From Sequoia sempervirens (taxonomy: Eukaryota > Streptophyta > Pinopsida > Cupressales > Cupressaceae), in NCBI GenBank assembly GCA_007258455.2, contig VDFB02321316.1, positions 45,706-109,705 of the forward strand: 64,000 nucleotides of DNA, written 5' to 3'. Below are positions 23,219 to 34,985 of this stretch, piece after piece. The notes under the pieces are model-generated. The model saw only the letters and a program-made list of their open reading frames with translations. It had not been told where the DNA came from and ran no database searches. The number at the start of each line of letters is the position of its first letter. The first letter of the stretch is position 1. A program made the translations under genes and the position numbers.

Positions 23219-24444
23219 ATGGTGAAGGAGATCCAAACTCTACGTGAGCCTCAACAAAACAAAGATGAAAGTGAGAATGTCTTCTTTGTAACTCAAGGAC
23301 AACTACACACATCAAATCAGGTAGATCATGGTATGCTTAATGATTTTAAAATGTCTTATAATTCTATTGGATTAGAAAGACAATATGTTCACAAAATGCT
23401 TCCCCATCTAGTATGTATGGTGAATGGCATCAATCCCCATACTACCAATAATGGAAAAATAAAATCTCACAACAACCACAACACCCATCATTACCATCTC
23501 TATTATACGCATCCTACTTAATCCCACCCCCTCTATATCCACAACAACTTTTACCATTTTCATTATCCCATTCATATCACCTAGCATCCAATCCAACATA
23601 TCCACCAAGTGAAATTACAACTCATATTAAATTCTTATTTAATAAGGTGGTTCAATCTGCATATAATAATGAGATTTCAATGATCCCTTTACATTTTATT
23701 AATGTACATATTGGTGAATCGCTATTGCAATCTATTCACACAACTAAAGGATTTGATTTTGGTCTAATTGAATTAGAGGAACAATATGATCAATTAAAAG
23801 AGTCAATTTAGTTCTTCTTATCTATTAAATGAATCACAACTTTTAGAAAGAATTCACACATATAAAGATACTTCAATTTGAGTCTAATTTTATCATTGCA
23901 CTCATAAATGTGTGTTGAAATTTATCATGCAATAAGATTTGGTGAATTGTATGCCTTAATGACTCAAGAGTTGTGTGAGATTCATGACATCCTACAAGAT
24001 CTATCATTTATAAATGTTTTTATACTTAAACATCTCGATCTTTGGAGGCCTATGGTAAAATTGTGTATTCCTCACACACTTATTGATCTAGGTCCAATAA
24101 TTGATTTTATGATTAAGAAGAATTAGAAGGGTTTGAATGCATTAATGACCACACAAAACATGCTACAAATATATTATCATTCATTAAATAAGGATCAAGG
24201 TATTATTAAATATGTCACTTTATTTCTGGATTCTTTGGATTATCCTAATACCCTCATGATTTTACAGTATGAAATTAAGTTGGGGGGAGATCCATTGAAT
24301 TTTGGAAATCTTTGGTTGATTGCTAATAAATCCTTCATTGATTATACAGCCACATGTGTGATACTTGGACCAAATAAAGTATGCATTCTTGTGTTAAGTG
24401 GCATTGATATTATGTCTACCCAAGCATTCATTATAATAGTATAA
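23219..24444 (+). pseudogene. Internal ORF remnants of the 6.9-kb element
   Basis: Open pieces 23,219-23,521, 23,908-24,126 and 24,133-24,444 (the last two in one frame apart from a stop at 24,124) plus 24,510-24,710. They are unlike any retroelement enzyme I know. The first is His/Asn-rich at its end (HNNHNTHHYHLYY); the others are Leu/Ile-rich. They may be a gag-like protein, but there is no zinc knuckle. Sequence around 23,040-23,200 contains ICCSICKEEDKSH, not enough for a call. Confidence 0.35.
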
Positions 24445-24710
24445 ATTATTCATCAATTTTTCTATTATCAAGTATTTATTCATTTTTCATAACTCTAGAT
24501 TCATTTTTAATGCATAAACTAATTATTAACGGTGGAGTTATTAAATGGATAATATTGTACAAATTTAACACTACTATACTTGATATGCTTGGTCATGAGA
24601 ATATGGTTGCGGGTTTATTATCCAATTTTCCCAACATTGTTGCACTAGTTGATGGTGATGCTTCTCTCGATGAGCATTTGCGGCTACATTTTGTTAGCTT
24701 TGCTAACTAG

Positions 24711-26804
24711 GAGTGATATACAAGTTTTCTTTGTGCTTCTCTTGGAGATTGCAAGAGGATTTGGAAAAGTGTTCAATCTTCATGGGTAGAGCTTGTGTTT
24801 TGCACCATCCTTGATGCTAGATCACGTGGAAGACAATATGCAACTTGAGATCCATGAATCTTGTAGTACTATGTTCTTGGATAATTCTTCACAAATCACA
24901 CATCCATAGATAACTTGAAGACATGAATAAAGAGTTTGAATATATTCTAATGTAGATCATCACACTTCATCATAGAGATGAATATCCACCTACCTATAGT
25001 TGTATGGACACATTGGACAAGTTGGAAGACTACAATTAGTCTTTCACTACACAACCTTCTCTTTGGTAAGGAAGTTGTATTATTTGCAACTCCATCTTTT
25101 CATGCAACTTTGGTAATAGCTATGGATATCTCTCATGCTTAAAAAGGAAAGGATAGCATAGCTTCATGAGATGTTGATATGATTTGTTTCAAATGGGTCA
25201 TCATAGAACAATGTGTCTTTCAAAGGTTGCAACTATTGTGAGTAATTCTTTCAGCCAAGTGAGTGGGAATATATCCCAAAGTTCTATAGCCAGATTTTAG
25301 ATATGGTGGCATGAGCTAAATGGATTAAGATCATTTGTAGCAATGGTGTTATGAACTATGCATGGTCAATCTTGATGGAGGTATCTTTCTTGTTGGTCAT
25401 CATTTCAAGTTCTACATACAACCCAGTTTCAATAGTGACTTTTTGTGGGGTCATAGAAGGAATGTATGTTTTGGATGGTGTCACTTCAACATCCATATAA
25501 GGGGTTCCTTCTCTTTGGTCATTATATGCAGGTTATTTGAAAAAATGAAAAAACATGAAAAATAATTGAAAAAATGAAAAAAAGAAAAAAATCAATAAAT
25601 TCTAACAATGAAAACCTTCAGGAATTGTTAGACAACTACAAATTGAAAATCAATTTTGGCGGATTGTAGTTGAATAAAATTCTTAGTGGTGAAAACTGTT
25701 TTCATAGCGCCACTAAGTGGTAAGTGACTGAAAACTGGTTTGCTAGTGATCACTTGTCATTATCAAAACTGAAAATGAAAAAAAATGAAAAAAAAAATGA
25801 AAAAAAATGAAAAATTTGCATGGGCTAATCATTTTGCAGGTATACTATATTGCTTCATTGGTTGCTTGAGTGCCTCCTAGCACCTCTTGTCACTCGCTTG
25901 TGATCTAGTTTGTTGTGGTCAACATGGATTTGATCACTTCTAGAAAGAGTCACACTTTTAGTTGAGGTGTTAACAACAATACAAAGAGAATCTGCTACCA
26001 TCAGTATGTTCCATAATGCTTCATTCAAATGTAGATCTTTCATGTGTGGTGTGTATGCCATCTTTATCACAGTTTTTGGTTCCTTCCTTGTTGGACATTC
26101 ATAGTTACAGCTTTTGGTTCCATCTTGGAGATTCGCAGTTGTTGAGATACTTTGGCTACCAGAACTTGGCATAAATGGCCAAGCAAGTTGGTAAAACAGT
26201 CAATTTTATATTTCCTTGTTTTATCTCTTAACTTTATTAATATTTCTTATTATATTAATCATATAAAGCAGCATTCACACCAATCCTCTCCTTGTTTCCC
26301 GAGGATGGTCAACCCTTTAAGTTGGGGGGAGGTTTGTCATCCTTATTACCTATCTTTTCACCCATCATTATCCTTAATTATCCTATCATAGTATCTATTA
26401 TTTTCACCCTTCATAATCATTCATATTTTCTATCATTTCACCCATTTCATATAGCTCATGAATATGGAGATAAATTTTTATGATACCTCCTATATATAAC
26501 ATTTCAAAAAAAAAGAAAAAAATAGAAAAAAGAAAAAATAATGGAAAACATAAAAAATCGAAGGAAGGTATGAATATTGAAAATGAAAAAGAAAAAAAAC
26601 ATAAGCTATAAAATAAAGCAAATCCATGAAAACTTGTTATGAAGAGGGGTTGATAAAAATCAAGGGGAAATGCAATTCAACATGAGCTATAGTAGTCAAG
26701 GGTGAGAAGGTACAATTCATAGATCAATAGGTCACCAATTCAAATCAAAACCTTTTAGAAATAAAGATTACACAAGGACGTGCAATATGTTAAGTTGGAG
26801 GGAA
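24711..26804. other. Internal 3' region with (GAAAAAAT)-rich runs and purine tracts
   Basis: Mostly non-coding. Runs of gaaaaaatgaaaaa at about 25,540-25,600, 25,775-25,815 and 26,505-26,620 resemble the A-rich spacers of Athila and Tat elements. A purine tract aagttggggggagg at 26,319-26,332 and the final tract aagttggagggaa at 26,792-26,804, directly before the 3' LTR, are the likely internal and terminal polypurine tracts. A minus-strand open stretch at 25,855-26,172 is not recognised. Confidence 0.5.
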
Positions 26805-28166
26805 TGATGAAAGCCATTCACGTTCCATTTTATGCCATATTTTAGTCTTTTTCATATGCCTTCATAACCATTTTTATATTCCATTTACACACCATATTAT
26901 ATCATTTTACCACCTTTATGCCGCATATGATTAAATACATATAAGTAATATTTAATTTAGTTTTTAGATAAAATATGTGAATAATAAATATTAGATTGTA
27001 TTTACTAATATTTGGTACCATTATGTTGAAAACATAAATAAACACTTTTTACTATATTGGATAAGAGATGTTTTAATCTTTTGTTATAACAAATTATTAT
27101 ATTGTAATGGCCATAAACTAAACGTAGTACTTGTTGGCCATAAACAACTTTTGTGCTCCCTATTATTATGGACATGAGACAAAAAATAAATGTTCATATT
27201 ATTATTATGTTAAAACCAATTTGATATATTGGTTATTTTGTTACCAAAAAAATGTGCCATGTTAAGAATATCTTAGTTACATGGTTCTCTCATTTGAGAT
27301 CTAATTTTGTGGAGATATTATAGGGAAGAATTATGTCATTTAGTAAATGCCTCATTTCTTATATAATGCATAAGAAATGGCGTGAGAAGAGAGATGTAAT
27401 ATTTTTTAGAAAAGAAATAATATAGCAGTCGGTTTAAAGTCTTAAGGAGTTTATAGCAAATTATTTTATCACCTCATGGAAGGAGAGGAGGGCCTGCTCT
27501 CTTGAAATGGTGGTGATGTTAATTTTTTATATTATGTATTTTATTTTAATATTGTGGTTTCTTTTATTTATTAAAATATGTGAGTAATTTTGTGATTACA
27601 TGTTTTCAGTTTGGTTTTAAATTATTTATTTCATAAGATTGTAGTTGCAGAAATTTGTATAGTTTTGGAAGATTGTAGTTCTTGTCACTTGCACAAAGTT
27701 CTTGTCGCCTGCATAGACCTCCAATCGCCAGGAAGTGATAGTTCCTACCACCAAAATTTTGTCAATGCAAACTATTGCGAATTCAAGAGTCTTTTAATCT
27801 TAAACAAAACCAGTAATGTTTAATCAGAGCTAAATTAGACATAGCCAGATCTTATATACATTAAAGGATTTTATTTGAGTTGTTAATTTAAATCATTTGA
27901 TGGTTTCAAAAGGTTTGCTTTACGAGTACAATTTAAGAGTGTTCTTTTCTATTATTCTTTCAAAGAATTTAGATTTGATTGTTTTACATTTCATCCCCAC
28001 TCAACTTGCTACTTTCACCCCTTCGGTATATAACCACAACGCCTTTTAGGAGCTTATGATCCCTGGGTTGACATTTAAGAATAAAATGAGGAATCCAACA
28101 CAAAGGATTGATTCAACCAATTTGATAGAATCACAAGGATAGTTTTGATCCAAAATTTTGTCTAAA
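26805..28166 (+). repeat. 3' LTR of the 6.9-kb element
   Basis: Starts TGATGAAAGCC after the purine tract and runs parallel to the 5' LTR up to TCTAAA at 28,161-28,166. The expected final CA is missing; the sequence instead continues as gtcatg, belonging to the duplicated LINE segment. TCTAAA is shared by the LTR end and that segment. Confidence 0.85.
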
Positions 28167-28720
28167 GTCATGCCAACCACATTAGAAATCCTCTCAAGAA
28201 TAATATGCATCATAAGGGGAACAAGAAGAGACCCAATATCCTAAGAAGACTCATCATCTTGAGAGGAACAATCAACCAAAGAGTTGGAAGCATTAATAGT
28301 CAACTGATCTTCGTGGGCATTCTTCTACCATGTAGTCACAACCTTACATTGCAAGAGTGGGCAATTAGAAGCTAGGTGACTGATGAAAATATATCATCAT
28401 CTAAAGAGGAGATCTTCATAGTCAAGCGATTGAGTCCAAGTCCTATCCTCCACCATAAAAACAATATCAATGTCCACTAGCATATGAGCAAACGTAGAGT
28501 GACACATGTAGCCATTAACATAGTCCACCTTCAAGAAACGACCTGTTGATGGTGGTTTTAGCACAACCAACTTGCTAAGCATCTTGAAAAGCATAATTAT
28601 CTGCTCCAATGTTCCTTTTGGGTCAGGTATTGACCATAGTGGACAACTAAGTGGTTGATGTGAACATGTTTCAACAAGGGGCTAAATTTTTTTAGGTTTT
28701 TTGGAGAACACATTCAAGAC
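28161..28720 (-). pseudogene. LINE ORF1 relic, DUF4283 and zinc-knuckle part
   Basis: On the minus strand: a DUF4283-like segment from about 28,690 (PLVETCSH, LWSIPDPKGTLEQI), GRFLKVDYVNGYMCHSTFAHMLV-type strand (28,473-28,560), WTQSLDYEDLLFR (28,397-28,435), then a broken zinc knuckle ending HLASNCP with two stops before it. In plant LINEs this protein binds RNA. Bases 28,161-28,472 repeat 20,935-21,249 at roughly nine positions in ten, so the C-terminal part exists twice, once on each side of the LTR element, while the N-terminal part exists only here. Confidence 0.65.
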
Positions 28721-29878
28721 ATGCAATCAAAAAAATATATTTTATTCCTTAGAAACCAACTGCATGTTAATAATTTGCTTCAGTAGATCTATATCATTTA
28801 TATGATCTTTCTCTTACTTGAAATATAATAAAACAAAGATCAAAAGAATTTAGGGTTATAGTAAATATTTAGAATTAAATATTGAAATTAAATGGACAAT
28901 GGTAAGATTTTGCTTCATTTATCAATTCTGAGTGGTTAAATGAAATCCCAATAAACAATATTAATGTAACTAGTATTCACACAAATGCTATTAACACCAA
29001 TGCGGTCTTCAAAGAAAATTAATCAATCTCAAGATTTTGAAGTTATATCAAATCAGATCACCATCAAACATATACAGATCTGAGACAAATCTATTCAATA
29101 CCATGGTAATGCAATAAATTTCATCAATTTCCTCAATTCAGATAAACAAAAAATTCATACCATCACCAAAGATTGAGATCCATATGCATGCAAATAAGGT
29201 GTAATCCTTTGATTCATAGAATATCTTCACAAAATCTAGTAGGAAACTCCATGCTGAAAATGTATATGCTCTTTTACAAAATACATAAGTTATGATGATT
29301 ACAATGACCTAGAATCCAAATTAAATAGACTCATGCATCCCATAATTCATGGATCAACAAAAAAAGCTAATTGAAAGTGAAACTAAAGCGCCCAATTAGA
29401 TCTAGGGATCAACTAAAACTAAACTAAACAATTCATATAGAATTGAAGTGTAACTAAAAACACCATGCCAAATTTAAAGTTAATTATTTGGGTGTTTCCT
29501 TTATTACAAAATTTATTTAAAATTGACTAAAGTTCAAAAGTCTGACTAGTCTTCGCTAGGAAAGATGTCAAAGAAAGTGGTGATGAATTTATTTATCACA
29601 TCCATTGGAGGACCCTAATGTTATTAAAATTTGATCCTTTGTGAAAATGTTGAGTTCTCCATCTTCTCTTGTAGAGTGGTAAAGCTTGCTAGCTCATCTT
29701 GAAAGGTTTTCAACTCCATCTTCCTGGTTGTCATTTAGTCAATGGCCTCTTAAGTAGCTTGATCTTGAAGTGATCCTCTCAGTTACTCAATCATCATGTT
29801 GGGAGAAGCAAGTAAATATGGTGTTTCCTAGAATTTGCAACCAAGATTCTCCAAAAAATACTCAATATTTGTCATAGC
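28721..29878. other. AT-rich, no gene seen
   Basis: No ORF or repeat that I can support. Some of it may be the untranslated end of the minus-strand gene at 29,879-30,900 or the 5' side of the LINE relic. Confidence 0.35.
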
Positions 29879-30900
29879 CTATTCGGCTAGGTTCCTGTTA
29901 TTATTCTTTTTTCCCTTACATTTACTTAGGGTATTCAACCTCGGATGTGTTTCTTTCAACCATTCTCTAGGATTATCTTGATCTTCTTCTTCTACTACAA
30001 CTTCCTTTAGCAAGTCTTCCAAGGGAGTGGATTTTATTCTTTGTAAAATTGGGATGTAATCCTCCCATACCATTAATTCATCATCAATGCCTACCTCTAT
30101 TTGGTGTGAAAAACTATCCTCATCACTAATGCAGTGATAATATTTTATTTCCTTTCTCAAAATATTGCTTTCCAAGGTTACAAAATCATCTTTCTATTTC
30201 TTAGCATTAGATACCCACCCCTTAAGGTTAGGGTGCAGGACTGTGCCTTTTATTGCAACCTACAAAATTGGCTTAGGAGTAACAACATCAATGGGTCCTA
30301 TCAAACTATTTACACATGTTGTTAGTTGTGCTACTTAAGATTTAAGCTCTTTTTGTTTTCATCTTTCTGCAACCTCTTCAAGATGGTAGACACAACCAAG
30401 GTTGACCTATCTTATTTTGGCAAATCTGATTCATATTTATCCACTAGAGGGATGGATATTTGAGGTATTCTAATTCCTTGCTTGTCCATAGTGATAGTAG
30501 ACAATCTTTGTGACCTTTTACTTCTCTTAGCTGGGGATTGAAATACCTGTATAAGAATATTAAGGTTCTTTTGTTCCTCTTCCTATACATATGTTCTTTG
30601 CCTCTTCTCTATAGTATGGTTCAACCATACTAGGATGTTTGAAGGAACTTCCTTTTGAGGAGAAACTATAACCTCAATATCATGTGGGGCTTTAGGGTTA
30701 TGTTTTTTTGCCTTGAGTTTAGCTTTACATTTTCTATGATTACTTCCTCTCCTATGACTTCTTCATTTTGAATCTCTTTATTTAGTTCAATTTATCCTTC
30801 CTTGAGTCCTTTTGTTACATTCTCTTCCACGTGAACTTCTTCCTGGAATTTCTCTCCTACAATTACTTCTTGTAGACACTTAAAAATGTCCTGAGTGATA
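29879..30900 (-). pseudogene. Uncharacterised retroelement-associated ORF, copy 2, C-terminal part
   Basis: Minus-strand remnant cut off at 30,900 by the left LTR of the Tat-type element. The part nearest the cut reads acidic (ITQDIFKCLQEVIVGEKF, EEVHVEENV, NEEVIGEEVIIENVKL), like the acidic segment after the proline-rich linker in copy 1. The open piece 29,879-30,175 (98 codons) has VWEDYIPILQRIKSTPLEDL and an acidic and Lys-rich tail. Its other half is at 50,400-52,480 on the same strand. Function unknown. Confidence 0.5.
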
Positions 30901-31284
30901 TGTACACCTGAATCCAATATACTAACACAGTTTCATCTTGAAATCCATCCTCTTTTTGCTTGTTTGATTAAAATAGCCTAGCTATTTAATTAAATGCCTC
31001 ATTTTCACCTATTGATCTAATTAATCTAATTAGGTTAATTCTTCCCCCTTTCATGCTAACCTTTCGTCCTGTTAAATTGGATAAATAAAAAAACATTTAA
31101 TTTAACACCTTAAGTCATCTCATTTAAATTAAATAATCTTAATTATTTAATTAAATGCCACTTTGATCCCTTTTCATTAAATAAGTTAATTATTTAATGA
31201 ATATCCTAAATTCCTCTAAATGGCATAATTGAAACTTTGTTTTAATTATCAAAATGCTAATTATCCTCACACCCACTTGCAAGG

Positions 31285-31387
31285 GAATATTCTTTGAGAA
31301 TATTCCTCCTTTACATATTCCTCCAAAAAGGGAATATTCTCATGGAATATTCTTTCCCTCTTCACTCATTTGAAAAAGGGAATATTC
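31285..31387. promoter_or_regulatory. Cluster of GAATATTC sites (heat-shock-element-like)
   Basis: GAATATTC occurs at 31,285, 31,298, 31,332, 31,345 and 31,380. Each fits nGAAnnTTCn, the two-unit form of the plant heat-shock element. They lie about 200-300 bp upstream of the TATA box. Three remain in the 3' LTR (49,540-49,600), where the first pair is lost. Confidence 0.45.
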
Positions 31388-31588
31388 TTCGCTGTAACCA
31401 ACTTTCAACAAACTTGTTGAGCAAGTTTTGAAAGTGTGCTTCTTTGCATGATTGTGAACCCTTGATTAAATATCAACTTGCATTCTCAACCCTTGATGAG
31501 AATCCATGATCCACTCCTCCATCTTCCTTCCATCTTGACCATTAATTGATTCTTTCAATCTTGACCATCGGTCTCATTTTTCCTATTC

Positions 31589-31596
31589 TATAAATA
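31589..31596 (+). promoter_or_regulatory. TATA box of the 5' LTR
   Basis: tataaata in attctataaatagacc; the same site is conserved at 49,802-49,809 in the 3' LTR. Confidence 0.6.
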
Positions 31597-32148
31597 GACC
31601 TTGTATCTATTGAATAGGGTTCCATCTTTTAATAGTAAACTTGTGTTGTTAAAATCACTCTCATTTGCATCCATATTTAGCTTTTTTAGTTTAAATCTTG
31701 ATCATAGTAGCTTAAAGCATCCATTAATGGATTCCATGGTAACTTAATTACATTCATTTAGTACATTTTTGAATCTTGCATACATTTAGAAGAGCTTTGC
31801 ATGCGCTTACATCGATCATCTTAGCTTTCATCATGTTTCACATACATCTCTCATGGTTTCATTAGTTTTCTTCAATAAAACTAATTGAAACAAGCTCATT
31901 ATCCAAGGGATTGGGAAAGGGTCGTCATTCCACATCAATGCGACACCATTCCCCCAATAGGATAAGTTCCAATGTCTTCGAGTAGATTTTTATCAAGCTT
32001 TCATGTCTTAGAATGATATTTTTAATGGCTTCTTCATCTTTGTTTACATTGAATGATCTTATTGTGATTGATGTTTAGTGGCTTAACTATGCTTCAAATC
32101 CTTATGGATCAAGTGTAGTTAACCTACACTATGTCATTGGTCACATTT

Positions 32149-32165
32149 TGGCACTAGAAGGAGGG
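32149..32165 (+). promoter_or_regulatory. Putative primer binding site
   Basis: tggcactagaaggaggg starts 3 bases after the LTR end, in the correct place and beginning TGG as primer sites do. I cannot say which tRNA it pairs with. Confidence 0.5.
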
Positions 32166-32224
32166 ATTGAACTAATCAATCTGACGAATTTCTCTTTAGA
32201 TTTATGTTTTCCTTGTGTTTTGCA

Positions 32225-32545
32225 GATTCAACGACGCTATTGAAGATTCATCGATGCATCTAGGAGCGTCACTATACAACGACGCACTTCAGTTCAAATT
32301 CAATGACACATAATTAGTATAGTGACGCCTTATTAAATTTTGTCACCGCATAATTAAATAGTGATACTAAACTAATTTTTTAATGTATTATGAATTTTTA
32401 TTTACTGACGTGTTTGATTTGGTGACGCTATTGATGTCACTATTTATTGCAGAGTGATGCATCCAATTTTTCAATACGACACACTTGCGATATAGTGATG
32501 CATTTGATGGAAATTCAACGATGCTATTTGTTTTGGCATCACTAT
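32225..32545. repeat. Cluster of GTCGCTAT/GCGTCACTAT-type words, left side
   Basis: About a dozen loose copies, in both orientations, of a word like g(c/a)(g/a)tca/gctata, for example aacgacgctatt, agcgtcactata, tatagtgacgcc, ggtgacgctatt, gatatagtgatgc. A matching cluster lies at 48,080-48,540, just inside the 3' end. Confidence 0.6.
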
Positions 32546-34985
32546 TTATTGGTAAACAAAAACTGAACCTAAATTTTGACATGTGTTTTAATTTTTTGAT
32601 TTCATATGATTGCTAACATGTCACTAACTTCTTGTTTTTGTTTTTAAGGCTAACTAGTTTTGCAAATTTGGGCAATAAACTTCAAAGTGAATGAGAATAT
32701 CATCATTTGATTATATAATTGTAACAAATGTTTTTTTACACTTATGGGGTAATTATAACCCATTTATGATGCTTCATTTCACGTTTTAGTACCAACTAGA
32801 TTTCCTTTGGGTTTAAAATTAATTCTCAAATTAGTTAAAACTAAACCCTCATATCCTCATTTTGCAATGTTGGTTTAAAATTGAACAAAACAATCTAATC
32901 ACTTCATTTGATGCTTAAAACGAACTCATTATGCTTGTCAAAATTAAAATGAACGTGTGTTTGATTTGCTTGCATGTGCTTGTTGTGTGTATCCTCTCCC
33001 CTTGCGCTTCGTGCGATCTTGGGTGAAGAAAAACACACAAGTATACTTTTCTTCTTGGAAGTGCCTATCCTCTCCCCTTGCACCTTTTGACAATCTTAGG
33101 TGACGAAAAACATTTTAAGCTTCAAACACTGTGTTACCTTTAGAGGGCCTGCCTCCCAACTTGTGAGAGGGAATGACCCAAGCAGTGCTTTCATTTTAGT
33201 TTGCTATATAAATAATTGGTTGTGGCTAAAGTCATTAACCAACTAGTGTTGTTGTCCTATACCGACGAATGTCTCCCTTAGTATCCATGTGATACGTCAA
33301 AACCCTTAGATATTTCTAAGGACTGGGAGGCCTCTTAATTGAGTGAATCATCGCATGTATAGAACCAGTTTATCCCAAATATGGTCATTAAAATCCTTGT
33401 GTTGTAGTGGATAACCAAGTCCAAATTCTGAAATGTATTATAAGGTAGTGCATTGGAATAGCACCGTTCCAAGAAGTTACTTACCATGTTCAGTTTTTGG
33501 TTGAGGCAATAAAGCAAATAGGGAAGGGACTCTTTTGCTTGGCATGTCAAGATGGTACATTTCCTTGACATAGCCTATTTTTCCATTCCATCTTCACAGA
33601 TTAATCATCTCTTAGGGGATGATGGTAAGCCTACTAAGAAATACGTACCCACTCGAACTAGGATTGTAAATGCTTGTGATTCAGTTAGATATTTTTCTTG
33701 GTTCTAAAAACATTGCAAACAAACATCAACAAGTTTCCCAAAATTTCAAACAATTTGGTCTAAGCATGGATACCCTTTGAAAATCCTTGATATTGATGCT
33801 TGTCCTAAGGATTCGACTTCTAAATATTTTGGCTCATATCTCAATCCATACTTACCAAAGTCAACATAGGTAACTATGCCCCTAACTTCATGATTTTCAC
33901 ATAATGGACTTTGTGAGATGAATGATGTTTTTGACATAGACATTTAGTTTGAAACTTAAGAAAGACAAGTTTTGTGGTAAAAATAAACTCATTAAGCAAA
34001 ATAAATTGAAAAATTGAACCCCACATATGACCATTTGGCATCCGATCACTCCTGTTCAACAACCAAACCTTACATTGGCCATCATACAACCAAAATTTGA
34101 ATTAATTGAAGGAGAACAAACATATATAATTAGTAGTTTGAGGAGCTTCACTTTTGAAACAAAGGAAACACCAAGCCAATGGAGAAACATAACATACATA
34201 TTAGAAAAAAAGAAGGAAAAAGTCGATATTGTGGCCGGAAGGCCTATATTACCACCTCCTGCGTGGCAATAAATATCCTCTTTTTCATGATCTTATGCTT
34301 GGCTTGTCTTAAATGATCTCTCACAAAATCAAAATCCCCAAGAGAAGGTCCACATTCCACAATTTCAAACTTAGACATCATAGTTCAAGGTTTATCAGAA
34401 AACATATATTAAAGAATCACTGCAGCCGAGATAGATCAATAAGGAGAATTTTTCTACGCTCTTTCATAAATGAACTAGATCTACACATTTCACATGAACT
34501 TCTCATTTAAAATCATTGATTTCTTAGGAGTTGAACACTTTAGAGGTATAGCATGTTTCTCACTACCTTGGTCTTGCAAAACAAAGGTTCACTCTAGGTT
34601 AACATTTTGGGTCAAACATTTCATCCACCCCTTATCATCTTTCACATCTCACTTCACCAAACTTTGCAAAAATTTAAAACACATCAACACTTTTGACTTG
34701 GACATCATTAAACCCATCCCCTAACCTAGCTATGATGTGTGTGAAATGGATCCTTTTCCACGCACTTAGTTAAGTTAGATATTATTTTTGGACTAGTTTA
34801 TCTTGAAGGTCACAAGTCTACCTTAAAGATTCACAAGTTCATTAACATCCTTTATCCAAACATCAAACATCAAACCTATAGTCAAAAGTGTTGTCCCAAA
34901 AGTTTGTAAAGATCACTCCCCATATCATTCATCCTTTTCATCCCCCATTGTCACCATTGATCCAAAACAACTTAGAACATCCCTT
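32546..34985. other. Leader region of the Tat-type element
   Basis: Long 5' untranslated-like region. A 76-bp tandem duplication starts at 32,990 and 33,066 (tatcctctccccttgc...gatcttgggtga.gaaaaac). Open pieces at 34,027-34,272, 34,313-34,510 and 34,494-34,724 are unrecognised. No clear gene. Confidence 0.4.

Larger units (their letters stand above)
21250..28166 (+). mobile_element. 6.9-kb non-autonomous LTR retroelement
   Basis: Two direct LTRs (1,371 and about 1,362 bp, similar throughout) enclose 4.2 kb of internal DNA. The element begins TGATGA, the 5' LTR ends CA at 22,620 and is followed by a primer site resembling the tRNA-Asp type used by Athila and Tat elements. A polypurine tract precedes the 3' LTR. 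I find no RT, integrase or protease motif. It therefore appears to be a non-autonomous Ty3/gypsy-like element. Visible LTR differences suggest an old but not ancient insertion. Flanks are abnormal (see findings). Confidence 0.8.
30901..32145 (+). repeat. 5' LTR of the Tat-type element
   Basis: Begins TGTACACCTGAATCC and ends GGTCACA. Matches 49,127-50,380 along its whole length. Contains five GAATATTC palindromes (31,285-31,387) and a TATA box (31,589). Confidence 0.88.

Noticed and set aside
24133..24444. A reverse transcriptase fragment in the 6.9-kb element
   Set aside because: No (Y/F)xDD, no LPQG-like or SGYHQI-like motif in any frame of the interior.
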